Source: Phoronis australis
Taxonomy: Eukaryota > Phoronida > Phoronidae
Direction of reading: 5' to 3'
DNA length: 64,000 nt
Assembly: GCA_002633005.1 (NCBI GenBank)
Contig: NMRA01000481.1
Coordinates: 64,001-128,000 of the forward strand
Part shown: positions 10,101-25,100 of the stretch, piece after piece
How the letters are laid out: every line of letters starts with the position of its first letter
How positions within the stretch are numbered: position 1 is the first letter of the stretch
Made by a program: the position numbers and the translations under genes
The notes under the pieces: model-generated
Told to the model about the DNA's origin: nothing
Seen by the model: the letters and a program-made list of their open reading frames with translations, nothing else
The model's database searches: none

Positions 10101-13100
10101 GACACATGGACACCAGCTGAAATGAAAACAACTCGTATAATACAAAGAGCAGATTTGTGTATAACTGGACAAACTGGGTATATATTAACTTTTATAATAT
10201 CTTTTACTTTCCATATAAGCAAGGACAGGAATTAATCAAATAATATTCACTTAAAGGCATGTTACGGCCCATAAATTCCAGACGAATATCTCCAAAATGG
10301 TCACATTTTCATTTTTCAAACATTAAGGCTTCCACAATTTTTCAGAATCTCACAAATTTCAGACAAAAAATTGCCAAAAAACTGCAGGTCTTTTTCATTT
10401 TTCAAAGACTTTTACAATGTCTAGCAAACATAGTCTGATGGTGGCTATGTAATAAATCTTTACAGGTGATACAGTATTCATTTGGTGCTATTTATCTTTC
10501 AGTCAAAAAATAAAATTTCACTAGATGGCGACAATTGGTATCTTGACAGTTACACGATCATAATGAACGTAACAGTTGGCTGGTAATTTGTCTAGTCATG
10601 ACCAATGAAGCCAGTCTGAATGAGGGATTGTGCTACACAAGCACACCAACAATAAGTCTATCCAGTAACAATGGCAGATATAACAGAATGATGCAGAATC
10701 CCTTTCAGATGTTCATCTGATACTGAAGAGTTTTAAAAAGTTGTTTGATGAAGCACGAGCACTTTTTGAAAAGTGCCGTAAACAGAAACTGTGATTAGGA
10801 AAGAATATGGCACTGCACTGATATAGAGTCAGGAGTTTATGAGCAGGATGCCATTTGCTAAGTTTGATTGGATTTCTGTGTTTGACCTATGGTCCCGACA
10901 GTTCAGTGGCTAGAGCATCTGCACAGTTAGCAGAGGGTCATGGGTTCGATTGCTGGTCGGGTACAGAAATCTTATAAGACTTATGTTGATTAGGTCACAT
11001 GATGTGGTCAACAAGTGGCGTGCACACCAGACTTAAAAATGTTTGTCATTGATAATCATGTTATTGTTCTGCTTACTATTATCAGACGTAAACGAGCAAC
11101 TTGATAAAGAAATATTTTATTTTAAAGTAACACTTAGCACTATTTGGCTGGCAAAAAACACAAGATCAAATCGGATCTTTTACTCTCATAAAATCAGTGT
11201 CATAGTATTGTTTAACAGACGATAGGATTCTATTTCTATTACTAACTCGAGTCACGGACAATGCGTTCGTGTGCTGTTTTCGAAATCCCAACTTTGGGGT
11301 GGGCCAACCCGAATAAACTCTGCGGCCACTTCTTGAGTCACTGACGGTTTCAGTGTACTTGTCGGCAACTCAAATCATCGTAAAGGATATTACGAAACTG
11401 ATGAGAGTGAAAGGCCAAATTTGATTTTTGTTCTAGCCAGCTAAACATGGCAAACACCTTTAAGAGAAATCTACAGGCACAACACTCGAAACTCTTCCTA
11501 CCAGAACACTTCCCGGAAAAACATTGAAACGTTATCAAATGACTTTTCTGTTTAAAGCAGCATCAACTTACGGCATTCATGGCGATGATAGCTTTACTGA
11601 TGATATCTGGTATCATGTCGTCCACTTCGATAAATGGGTACTGAAATAGAAGACCAACTTTATGGTAAGTAGTTCAACACAACACTTCACCTCTTAATTA
11701 AATGCACACTGACTGATATTTGACTTAAGCATAAAGAAAGTTTTTTTAAAAAATATTGTCTCTGTCAATTCTACTGAAGAATTCTAACTGCAAGGGTCAC
11801 AAAGTCAATTGTGGGGGCCAAGGTCGGCGGTCTATTCCCATAGTCATTGATCAACTCGACAAAAGCATTCATCGTGCTTGCCGATTTAGAAGAGTTTCTC
11901 AAACTCGTTGCAAACTTTTGAGGATTTAAGCAATTTATGTGATCTAGGAGTTATTCACTAAGTTTCATGCCGGTGAAAGATGGGTATACATAAATTCTAA
12001 AAATCTAATGAAAACGTGACACCATTAATTAAACAAGAAATAAACAAAGAAAATACAGAATTACCGAAAACAAAAAATAACCACAAGCTTCAACAACCAG
12101 GATCCATGTTTATTAATTTCGTAGATCCTTATAAGACAAAGAGAAAAATAAGTAGAGGCAGAAATGAACATTATGAAAATTTCTTATTAGTTAAGTTGAA
12201 GAAGTCATTAACTTCTAAAAGAAATCTCACATAAAACTCTTAAAAACTGAGAACAGAGTTCGTGACAGCTTCTTGCATATAATAAAGTGTATGCTGCAAC
12301 GCTCGTAAACTGTTACAAGAGTCGTCAACTACACAATTGTGCACGAAGAAATCCATTCCTGCCACTTTAATCTGCGCCTAAACAATGCACTATTCTCAGC
12401 AATAGTCATTTACAGGGGTCCCACATTTTGAGAACCAGGCTGGCGCCCATTATACACAGTGGCAAAACTGGTTCTCAAAATGCGGACCCCTGTAACTAAC
12501 AATTACTCTTTTGTCAATTAACTGACACAGCAGCTGATTCTCTTTTGTCCAGGAGAGCTAACTATTCTGACTTCAAAGTCATACCTCTCCCTCCAATGTT
12601 AAGTTCAACACGACATCTTCTTCTAAGTACGACCTTCGTGTGGCCAGCAGACGGACGCACTGTTTAATGTTGGAGATCTGTGATAGACCGCAGGCATCCT
12701 TGAAGTCTGACAACATGGTGTGCAAGTTCTCTCGTAACACCACACCGTCAGACAAAGCCTGCGAGCCCGGCTGTAAACAGGGAAACAATGAAATATAAAT
12801 CTTATGAATAAACATCACATGAAAAACAATGCTACAAATGCAGCAAACAAATATCTTGATTTATTTACCATCAAGTCATAAAAATCACATTTTAGAACAA
12901 AGTTAGAACACAGACTTTATCAAGAATCTCGCCCCAAACAGGCACGGTGGAGACAAACTCTGTTTCATGATTTGTCAATACAGAAAACATCCAGAAGATT
13001 GTTTGCACAGATTGCAGAAATGATATGACATTATATAGGACATCCTATAGGACACCGTATGGGTTATCGTATGGGACACAGCATAAAACATCGTATAGGA

Positions 13101-16100
13101 CACCGTATGGGCTATAGTATAGGACACAGTATAGAACATCGTATAGGACACCGTATGGGTTATTGTATAGGACACAGCATAGAACATCGTATAGGACACC
13201 GTATGGGTTATTGTATAGGACACAGCATAGAACATCGTATAGGACACCGTATGGGTTATTGTATAGGACACAGCATAGAACATCGTATAGGACACCGTAT
13301 GGGTTATAGTATAGGACATAGCATAAAACATCGTATAGGACCTTCTAGCTTAAGAACTCGTGTTGGAACACCTGTCTACGTACTACTTTTTTCATATGTA
13401 ACAGTAGTATACGACAGTCACATATGAAAAGTCAGAGTGCATAAATAGGATTTTACATCTTGTATAATGCAATATGATTGGACACTGGGAATCACAATGC
13501 ATGTAATCTCCACAGTACATTAACTTCTGCTGAAGAGGGAGGAAATGTACCTTTTTCAAGGTAAGGTATAACATACATCCATTAAGATGGCAGCAAATCC
13601 AACTCAAGCGCGTACGCCAGACGATTTTCTGCAAATTATGCTTAACCCTTGCTAAATTATCAAAGCTATGTTGCTGTAAGCATCTTTAGAGTGCAGATCT
13701 TTGGAGTTTTTAAATCCACCCAACTCAAATAAATACTCCCGCATCAATATTTTCTTCCGTTCCGTCACCAAAATTGAAAACTGAATGCCATTACAGTCAA
13801 TGTGCTCGAGGTCAAACGGATACATACAGAAGGTTATGGGGAGGTCACCCGTCTGCCAGTCACGCCGACAGGAGGTGCAGCTGCGACGGGAGACCTGTGT
13901 AGCAACTGTTATCAGTACTGTTTCATACACTCACCTTAAATATTTCATCTGTACTCTTAATACCGATCAGTTTCAAGGAGCTCTTAGTTTTTAGTCCCCT
14001 ACCCCTTTTGACAGATGTGCCCCGCCTGTGAGGTTTCTACACGAAACAAGGAAAAAGAGGTTCATTTACAAATTTAAACTTTTGATAGACAAACTTTCAC
14101 AAGCTCAAGAATTCTGTGTTTCTAAGAAAAACAAAAATGCAACATGACAAATGACATAATGAACTGTATTACAACGTACAACTGTATTACACAAAATAAT
14201 TATTAACAAAATCCCATGCAGATCTGGCTTTATGAACTCATTGACAAGATAATGACAAACAAACTTTTAACCCAGTACCCGGACATGGATACCTAGAAAT
14301 CTTTGTTAGTAATAGGATTTTTTGTCGTTTCAGGTCCAGGTAGACCCCTGAAGTGTTTTAGCTGGCTTGTAATCTTGAAACCGTGATATTTTTTAAATAA
14401 TGCAAATTAAGGTCATTATTATGCAAAATTCTGTTTTTGATTCTAACTTCCTTAGCAAGCACTTTTCAAGATATCTGAACACTGCTGTTTGTAGAAAGAC
14501 AAGCATGAATTAAATGAGAAGTGGACACTTTGAAATTAATTGCCATTGCTTGAATCGTGCATACTGTGTAATTATTACAGGTGCCTGAATCGCGCCTTGT
14601 AGGGGGAGCATTCGACAAAAACCTTGACCTTTATTGAGCATACACTGGTTTTTCCAGTTGAAATTTACACAAAGTTGTCAAGACTACAACCCAGCTAAAA
14701 TGCGGGGGGGGGCACTTCAATGTGAAACAATAACAACCAAGAATTTCTAGGCACTTTGTGGTGACCCTATGGGTAGCTGTTCAACTATTTGGGACTACCG
14801 CAAAGCATATTTTGACGCCAAACTTTTCGAGACACAATTAGAAAAAGGTAATGAAAATCAAGAGTTCACAATCAAACGCATGTATTTGAAGGAGATATTA
14901 CATTGTACAAAAATGCACTGCCCTTTTCATTTTTCAAAGGCTTAATCTGTTGCTGCAAAGGCGCAAACTTTGGCAACACGTTTTACAAACCACGCCAACA
15001 CTGTTGTTTAACTTTCTTAACACCTAGTCAATGAGAAATTTGACATTTGAACCAATCAAATTTCATCGCACTGCCATACTGTGCCCTAAACTGAACAGAC
15101 CTACCCCTCCACCACGCCGGTTGGTTATTGCTATGTGGACGAACAGGTAACAGTTGGGGATTGGATCTCCAAAGTTAGACAGCAACTGGATGTGCCGGAA
15201 ACCTGAAAGTGGCAGACAAAAAATCAAGAAAACATTATTTCTCATCAAAATCCTGCCAAACCTACGTCATACATTGTATTAACTGTCCTCTGAATTGCGT
15301 GTCGTATTTTTCTGTCTATCCCAAGTTGCCACATCAAAGGACAAATCACAGCGCTTTGCTTTACATGACAATTTAGTAATCAGGTTATTATGTTAACAGC
15401 AGAAACGATTATTATAAATAGAAAATTCCAATTACGGAATGGCTCAGCTACAGCCACGGGGGGGAAGGCTATATTCTGATGATGAGTTCAGCTTCCACCC
15501 ATCCATCACGACGGAAACGAACGCCAAGGTGAAAAAACGGTCAAGCAAGTATTCTTGTGCCATGACCATAATTAATCAGCTTAATTAACCACCACCACAG
15601 CAAGAGATTCTGGTTCAATACCTGTGAGCTGTCACGTAGATCAAGTTTCTTGTGACATGATGAAAGACTGGGCAAATATTTCACAAAAACTTGATGCAGC
15701 CATGATTAAGATAACTGAGCAGATGGAAAAGCAACCAGACTTTTTAAAGCCCAAACCACAGGGTTAGATCCTAGACCACCATGTCCATATAAACCATTCA
15801 CTGGATAAAAAATCAAACACAATAGCAGTCCAGCCGCTACCTACTCAGTCTACCTTGATCTAGCAAACTCTGACATTCATACCTGTTCTCATACAGTCCA
15901 GTGGTATTGTGTACTGAGCAATGAACTCGTCCCCAATGAAGTCATCGTCGAGGACAGTGAAACGAATCAGGGCAAGTTCAGGCAGGTTGATATCAAAGTC
16001 GAAACTCTCATCAAACATTGGGTTGTATCCTGTAGTTGTAAAAAAAGTTAGGCCAAAAAAGTAAAGCTGGTACTGGTCTTTCCGCTGACTAATTTAGAGG

Positions 16101-19100
16101 CCTGTGCCCACCGACTATAAAAAATCCCCACTAGCATCAATTGCAGTCAAGGTAGTGTTTTTTTTTTGAAGAGCTACACAAAGGCATGTAAGTAAGGTTT
16201 GAAACGTCACAATTTGCCAAGCGGAGAAACAAGCAAATCCAACATCAAATTTGCTCCTCTAAAGTGGATTCTTTTATCTGAAAAAGCCAACACTAAAAAT
16301 ACACCATTTTATTTTACAAAATGAACAACCATACCCAACTGGCTTCTTTGGCCTGATGCCATGCCAACATTCGCAGGTGTGAGAAACAACACAGGGAACA
16401 CACCATGAACTTTATGTAACACGTGTGCCATCACACTTTGAAACGCACAATCATCTATAAAGTGAAATTTGCTCTGTCTTTCAAAAGAGCATAATTACAA
16501 TCTTATGAACTTAATATTTTTACTGTCAAATTGAAAGTGCGCGTAAGATTGATTGATGGCGGTCCATAAAATAATACACTGCAATTCAATACCTTACAAC
16601 ATACTAAGAAAGACATACATTCAGAAAGATAAAACTATTACTGTAAAGGTAAAAAAAATAAATTAAAAAGGACAATCGATGTACAGATGGCATGAAAAAG
16701 TAAAAAAAATATTTTCATCCTCGTCTGCGTTACGTGAAGTTTATAAGTATTTTTTTCTCATTTAAAAACATCTCGACTTATATTTGTTGAAAAAACTTAT
16801 TGTGGCATTTTACAACAAAAGGACACAGATATGGAAACCTACGGGATCATACAACATACCATTGTTTGAAATAGTTCGCGTCCGACTCTCCGCGCAGTCA
16901 GCTGGTATACCAAACACCTCAATGATGACGTAGGGGTCAGTAACGTTTCCTTTAGCACCGGAAGCCTTGGGCTTGGGGAACTGATGACCACTGATAATCT
17001 GCAATACGACGACAGTCGCCATTTTAAAAGTGAGCCTCTTTTTAGGTTTAAAAGACAATGCATTTGAGACACAAGTATTAACGAGGCATGCGAAACATCA
17101 TGCTCTGCACCGTGATTAAGCGCGGAATGCACTGCTTCCAAAACCTAAAGAGCCTCACTTTGAAATAGCGACTACGTGAATAAGGTGTATAAAGGCTTTT
17201 TGAAGAAGATGGACAAAATATGACACCGGAAATATGTCGTATTGACACAAATTCAAACGTAAAACTGGAATCAAGTTTTACAGGACATTTTCATACTTTA
17301 ATATAACATTTTATAATATGAACTTTCCATTTGCTAAATTGACAATATTGAGATGTCAAGATATTGTAGATTCATGTCAGGTGCATCTTTTTCCAACACT
17401 CAATATTGTAAATAAATGTGACCGAACTGTTTTCCCACCAACTGCCTACTGTTATCATCACCTCAGTACACCAATAGACTTACAGAACACATTGCTGGTG
17501 AGCTGCCACGGTGGTCCGAGAAGGTTTGCTATCATCGTTTATCGTGTATATGACGTTCCCAAATCCTGGCATTAAATTAACACTGATGTGCAGTGAGATA
17601 CTCCAAAAAGTACTACAAAGAGTTCCAATGTCGCAAAATAGCCGTGAAAGAAATGGCATTTTGTCTTCGCAATCTGTGGCCGTCTTGCCTACCAGAATTT
17701 AATATTGGGTCAAGCAACAGTCACTGTTCTGCTCTCACGTTTAGGAGTTGTACGTCAAATGTTTGCATTTAACAACGATTCGAGTCAGACACCAATCAGC
17801 ACTCACTTTAACATGCAATATCTGAGGTGGCACGCCGGGAATGGTGTCTCGCGTGTGTGCATTGAAGAATGTTATCGTGTCTCTCATCAGCGTTGGCTTG
17901 AGTACGTATCCGCAGTTACCGTTCTGCCTGAAGCGAGCGTCATGGAGATCCATCATTATACTGGGTGTTTGGAAGTTCATCGACACTGCGACAACATAAA
18001 ATACAAGGTGTGACAAAAGTCGATAAGAACTTCATTGGGAGACTGGGTCACTGTTGTTCACAAAAGACTTGAAAACGAAACCTCTTTTCAGATTTGCTTA
18101 ACCACGTCGCAGAAAGTCGCACAATCAACAACCTTCTGAAGTCATTTCAAGACAGCTGTACCTTTAACAAAATTTAATCTCATAACAATTTCACCATGTT
18201 CAGAGTTCACACTGCCTTGCCTTTTACAATAGTAAAGTATCCTAGAAAATGTTGACTACTGACACCATGAGAAATGTCATGTTCATAATCCAATGAATTG
18301 GAAGATAAGTGCCTTGCTGTGATGACAAATAAAGAAAGTCCATACCAATATTAACTTTGTTTATGTCCCACAGAGATACCAATTCATGTCATGCAGACCA
18401 CCAACAGTTTACCTACCTATCTGACAACCGCAGTTCCAGAAGTCCTGGGGGTTGAAGTTGCTCGAGTCCACCCTGGCTCCGCTGGGGAACACTCTGGTTA
18501 GGTGGCTCTTATTCAACTTGACCAGGTCCTCTGCTGCCGAGCTGGCAATACGCAGAGCGTGTGTCTCATTAACGGACCACAGCTCACCCCTCTCCACTGT
18601 AACAATAGGGATGCAAATATCAACGAGTACCCAAGGTGCACTAGCAGCACGTGTATCTTTAAGATTAAAGTGTCTTGTAACACAGATTACATCACAGTAG
18701 CTCGGACACCATCAGATGGCGGGACCGTCAACAATGTCTTACCATTACTGTTGCCAACAAAATGGTTACCAAATCCACCAGTTCTGGCCAATCACAAGAT
18801 ATTAAAAACGACTTTCCCATCCATTCTCGGAAACAATGCCCTGTAACCCTCGACAATGCTCAAAATCTTGAGAGCAAAATTTAAAAACTCCTCGCAATGT
18901 CTGCTAAGCGGACAAGCGTGACCTACGCTTCAGGCGATTAACACGACAACTGCAGAGAAAGACCACCCACCAAGAACCATGATATCCAATCTATAGATGA
19001 CATAAGACCCTTTCATAATTGACTTAACTCCGGTCTGAGTGGAGTGTTGACATAAACAGCGCAGTTAACTGGACCGTTCATACTGGCTTCAGTAGTCAAT

Positions 19101-22100
19101 GAACATTGAAGTAAGCGGTTGGTGCCGCTGTCGTTGTCAAAGTTATCACAAAGTAATGTTGCACGATAAGATTTTTTTCAATGTTTTAATTTGGAAACAT
19201 TTACATGTGCTAAGTGACATTAAATTTATTTTTAAATCGATTGGTTATTATTAGAGAAAAATATAAGCAGCTATTAGTGACGGCACTACCCTGTAATTGT
19301 TGACGATAACAGTGGCACCTGGGGATAACTTCGACTGGACCGAAGTTAAGCGTTCATACTGCACCGCACATCAAGGCTGCGCTGTTAAATCCACCTGTTA
19401 ACTGCGATGTTAACTGGAGCTGTTAACTGCGATCCAGGACTGGAGTTAAGCGTTCATACTGACCGCAACTCCCCAAATCATTGACACGTCGACTTTAGTA
19501 TGAAAGGCCCTTTAGAGAATGAGATTTTAGTTGAATTCTGCTTCTGTTACTTAAATGGCCCACAAGTGATGCTTTTACCAGGTGACATTAGATCGAGGAT
19601 TGGTTGAAATCACAAAAACAGGGTTTAGTATCCTTTCAACGTAAACCAGTGTTTTATGAGGAGAGACTTAAAAATTAAGACAAAAATTTGGTCTTACACT
19701 CCCACTTCCCAATTCTTGACCAACAAATTAATACGAATGCAATTGACAAACTATACACAAATAATTATATTATTAGATTATTTCGGTGACTAGTAATCAT
19801 GAATATACCCTAGGACACTTTGTACTTTTGATGAAAGTGAATTTTAAAAATAGACCAAATTTCCGACTTAGGTCTTTGGTCACCTTTAAAGAAACAGGCC
19901 TCTGCAGGCATCAAGTCACTAATGGTTACGTGACACCAGTCTTGTACAATAAGCCGTCAATCAGAAAGCAGCAAACGGTGAACTTGAACAAAAAAGACAG
20001 TAATCACTGCTAAGAGGAGGCAGCATGGCTGCGGTGATGACTTCAATATTACTGACGCTCGTGGGTGGAAATAAATGCGTCCAACTTACTCCTATTTCTT
20101 CGTCGTTATAACTTTCATTTTCTTAATTTCCGGTGCGCAAATCTGTTTGCCTACTCACATTGATTACCGGCTGTTGTTAGGTCGTCGAACCACACAGACC
20201 GTATGCATATGAGATCTGAGAGCGCCTTGGTCAGTACATGTTGTTTGACCAGCACTTGGTGTTTGCTGTTCTTGCGCTTGTCCGAGTCCGCTGCTTCGTC
20301 CTCGTCAGTCACATGTCCTTCATCATCGGGGAAACCGAGAGGTAGTTTTTTGCCCTGCAGACAAAGGGATGCTGGTAACAGGCTGTCGTTTGATAGATGC
20401 TTACTCTTGTTTGTCTCTGTTATTTTATTCATATTATAAATCCATTATCAAATTTACTATTTTGCTCTAGGCCATAGCTCGTACCAAATTTTAAAAATAA
20501 GCAATATTGGCTATCCCTAATTCAAGAATCACGAGAAAAAGCAAATTTTGTATTGGCAGCTATTTTTGACAATTTTATCTCAGACTTTGTTGACTCAAAA
20601 TGCAGAATCCAGTATTTGAGAAATATGATGAACACCTGAATTACCCATGTCCCAATCTTCAAGATCAAGAAAATTCAATGTCCCAAATTTTAGAGACCGT
20701 ACAAACTGGAGATTTTTTACTGTAATAAATTTCCCGCTTGGCCCACCTAGAAACGAGATTAACGTTCATTCATTGAGGAGGCCAGCCAGTACCAACACTA
20801 ATTTCAAAATCATCATTTTGTTTTCCGAATCTTACTTTATTGTTAAAAATAGTACACCTGAGGACAGCTGTACAAATCAAAGCACCAATGACGAAGTAAA
20901 CTTTTCTTCCATCACACTTTTCACAACAAAACAACACATCACTGTTTTGTATTGCATTCTAAATTGACCACTTGTCAAACTTAGTAGAAATGTGGGTCAA
21001 AATCACCATTTCAGGGTATGACCTCATCTAAGGTCTTTAACCCTGCAGGTGGAAAACCAGCATGTGTTACAAACCACAGAGGAACTCCTGCCGTGTAGTA
21101 ACAGAATAGCTCTATGACAACTAGGGAAATGGGACAAAAATTCACCTTGATTATTTTGCAAAAAGTCTGTTAAAGAAATTCTACAACAGAACTTAAATGC
21201 ACCACAAATACTGATAAAGAAAATTTGTTCTCTCCTACCTTCAGCAGAATCCGTCCTTTGAGGGCCTCAGGGGAGGGAAAGTTGTCAAAGTCAAAGGTCG
21301 TAGTATAAAGTTTTTTACCCAGCACTGACTTTAAGTAGTCCACCATGATGTCCTGCTGGGCAGAGCTGCAGTGGTTCTCGAGGCACACAATGAGGGGGTA
21401 TCTGAAACCAAGACAAAAACATGCCGACCCATTTGCAAGGCATTTTTCGGTAACACAAACAGCAACGCAGTATAGCAAGAAATCAATACAATGTATAGAC
21501 AAGATCAACTTGAAATTCACTCACAATTTACCCATTCCCATGTTGCTACCCTGACAGCTTAGAGTACAATACACAAATGAACTGAGGCTCATTCATAGTT
21601 AAGAAACATAACCATTTCAAACATAATTATTACAATAAATATGTTTTCACACAATGTGAAATTTTAATTCCTCATTTTTTCCATAAAGGATATTTAGCCC
21701 CAAATTAATTTTTCATCAAATTCCGGTTATGTACCACAGGTATCACCAGACACTGTTCCGAAAAGTTGTGGGCATCCACGAAAATGTGAGAATCTTTAGA
21801 AAAAAAATGACAAATGTGTAATTTTTGTAATTTAATCATTTTTGGCTGAAATTGGTGAGATTTTACTGCAGTTATGTTTTAAAGCCTATCTTGAATGGCA
21901 ACACATGTAAATTTGTTTCCTACAGTATGTTAAGTGTATCCCTTCAAGCACACTAGTGCCATAAATTGCCAAATATAATGAACTGTAAGGCTATTGGCTG
22001 CTGTTGTTTACGTCACTGCGAGAATAACCTTTTAATTCAAACAGCTGCGAATAGCACTCGAACGAAAGCAATGGTGTTCTAATCAGACCCCTATTCGATA

Positions 22101-25100
22101 CAACAATTATCGGCCTTTTGTTGTTTGTGCTGGGATCTCGTGGTGACACAACATGGCACGAAAAGGCAGCTTCACCTATCATGATACCAGCTCACATTTG
22201 CGTGATTTAACTAGCGTTTTCTTATTTTATTAAGGGTTTGCTAGAACTATCTGGTAAGCCCATTACATCTAAAACAACAAAATTTTGTTGAAGTTAGGCT
22301 TTAAGCTTCCATTCAAAAACGTTCACACTTCAACGTGAGATTTTACTGAGAAGTTATTCAGTACACCTCATATGTTATCAGACAACATAGTCTTTGGTGA
22401 TAACGAGGTAAATGGCCATATATGAGCAAAATGACAGGACTTACTGAGTTGAGTCAAATGCGTGTTCATCGATAACGTCCACAACTGACTTGAAAGGAAT
22501 CTTGGATGTGAGTGTGTGTCCATGGTAAACGATGGGTTCACCATTCAGGCCGTCCCATACATCAACTAAAATGAACAACAAATTAGTATACACTCAGAAT
22601 CACTGAACAAAATAAACTCGACTTTGCTTAAAAAAAACAACGCAGGGGTCCGTATAATCCACTTCCCAACCCATCATTTTGAATGACCTCTGGGATGTAA
22701 ATAGCAGCCAATGTTTTACTTTTATGACCAGCTTCTGTAATTATGAACAGTGAAACAGAGATGTAAGTGACATCATAAACTACACTCTTTATTGCTATAG
22801 AATGGGTTCACTTGCCAGTCTGTGCTACTCGTGGTCCAATTATGGCCATTTTAATAATCTAAAAACCCTCTACAGTGTACAGAATTCATTTGCATGGAAA
22901 CGAGTCAGTTCTTATATCAATACATAACAACTCCCTAAAGTTGCAAGCTCTGCCCAGCCCAGCGTAAACCACAACAAAAATGGCCGATCAGTTTTATTAA
23001 CTGTTCAGAACACTAGTAGCTGTAACACTCTCGTTAGTTGCCTCCGACAATTGAAAGGCGGGGCTCACCTTCGATACATCGACACCCTTTCTTTAATGCA
23101 CGTATGTATCCTGCTGTGCCTGATGGTCCTTTTAACTGGTCCTCCAATAAATACCTGCAGAAATATTCAGGTGAGTCATTCTAATCACCTAAATTACACC
23201 CACGTTTGCCTGATACACTTTTAGAGTTATCAATAAATGTACAGTCGTTGTTACATTTCACAGCTTGATGTAGAGTTTTAGTCATCCATCTGCAGTATTT
23301 TCATGATTATATTAGTTTATTAATTTAAAGTTGGCTACACAGTGTTCTCATATCCTGTCTGTGCAGGGCTCAATGCTTAGCATAACGTCGACTCGCCAAA
23401 TGCAACCTGGGAAAACTCCCAGGTTGCAAAACAGGAACTGAGCTCTGCAAACCTCATTGGCAGAGCTAAAAAAGAAATAAAAAATACACCTGAAGTGAAA
23501 AGTCGGCTACAAAACCAGCAAATAGCAAATCTTGTGTAGAAGCAACTGATATCACCCGGACGGCATTTACTTTTAGAAATATCTTGCATGCTGGGTCACA
23601 GCGAATTTCCAAAAAATTCCAACTCTCGTGCCCCTTTTCCCATGCAGAGTCTCAAAGTCGAACGTGAGCGTGCTCTTTCCATTTTTACGGAACAACTTTT
23701 CTGTAGTATTTTAAAAGTGTGCTCATACATGGCAAGGCGGCTTCAAAGCGACCTGCAGATCGCAAATGAAATCTGAGATGACATGCATTGGCGAATCAAG
23801 CCAAAATGAGTCCTGCTGTGGTTTGAGAGTAAAGTCATAACAAACCATTGGTAAGCAGACGACATATTCACTACAAATATTTAATGATGCTCAAGCCAAA
23901 CGTTACCTTGAACCCAAACATACTCGCTTTCCATAATTGCAAGAAAAATATTTTTTATAATGTTTATCACGCAAAATACAACGTACAATACTAAGAGTTG
24001 AGCCCAGAAAGCGCTAGAAAGCATTATATCTGGGCAAGGAAAATATTTAAAACTATACAGCTAAACAGATTGCTTTTAGACTAAATAACCTTAGTAAATT
24101 CAATAAGCACAGCGTTATTTACCATACTGGAGCACAACTCAAATGGAGAAAGGTATAGACCACTGTAATCAACAAATTATTTCAGAAGTGTGCAAAATGG
24201 ATGGCTACGGAAGAGGATTCCAGCACGCATTCACTTTGAACAATTAAAAAGAGCCAGCACGTCAACCATCTGAAGAGACACGTAAATCACTGTAAGTATA
24301 GTAGACTCCCACCAGTTTAAGACACACTATGAAGGACAAGTGAAATTTCATTTTCACATTTTTTCATAAAAGACATAGCACCGAATGGAGGTTTCCCCGT
24401 ATTCAAACTCTGTATGACAGCTACCACCAGATAATATTTTGAAAATTTATGGACACACACAAATGTGTTAGAAGCTTTTGAGAAAATGGAAAAAGCAATT
24501 TTGAAAATTATTGAAATTGGCAAAATTTTACTGTACCGTTGACTACAGGGAAAGGACTTTTATTACTAAAGCAGGTTTTCTATGCTTCACAAGATGGCTA
24601 AAGTCATGGAAATTTCCTTTACATACGTGTTGTGCGATGAAGCAATGAAATAGTGACAGAGAGGCTGCGTCATGTCCATACACGTCACTCGTTGGTCGGG
24701 GTCGAACACATCACATTCATCCGACAGTAAGTATGATTGGAAACCTGCGACGACAACAAATCACGTGACTAAATGGCTAACAAGATATGTGCAAGATGTT
24801 TAACTACAAAAGATAGTCCAAACGGTGAGCCACAGCACACATCAAGGCCGTAAACAAGTGAATGAATGAACGTAGCAGCTAGTTCATTCAACTGTTGTAT
24901 CGTTATGTCTTGACGTTTGCTGTCAGCTCAGCTACTCTTCACTACTGACAGATACTAACCTTGCACCTTTCTCAGTCTGGTGCCCTCAACAGATGAATGC
25001 AAAAGATGGTTTTAAACACTTTTATACAAATTTAAAGAAATCGAAAGTATTCCAACACATGGAAATCATTATAATAGTACAATAAGCAAGGAAAAGGCAA

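Larger units (their letters stand above)
10117..11571 (-). other. PLCL: PLCL intron t/u
   Basis: 1,455 bp, holding an I1 repeat (10255-10545) and a tRNA-derived SINE (10892-11043). Confidence 0.8.

Noticed and set aside
12975-13427. Long frames on both strands (118 and 122 codons)
   Set aside because: They are translations of a 12-bp minisatellite.
16999-17058. Upstream ATG and VVVLQ reading of the C2 exon
   Set aside because: This part is intron. Splicing ILHVK to IISGHQF reproduces the PLCL sequence, and the acceptor TATTGCAG lies exactly there.
24627-24744. PLC-delta or PLC-eta as the gene identity
   Set aside because: The intact catalytic residues suggested it at first, but the C2 end ([13 protein letters not shown]), the PH block [11 protein letters not shown] and the long C-terminal helical region are PLCL features.
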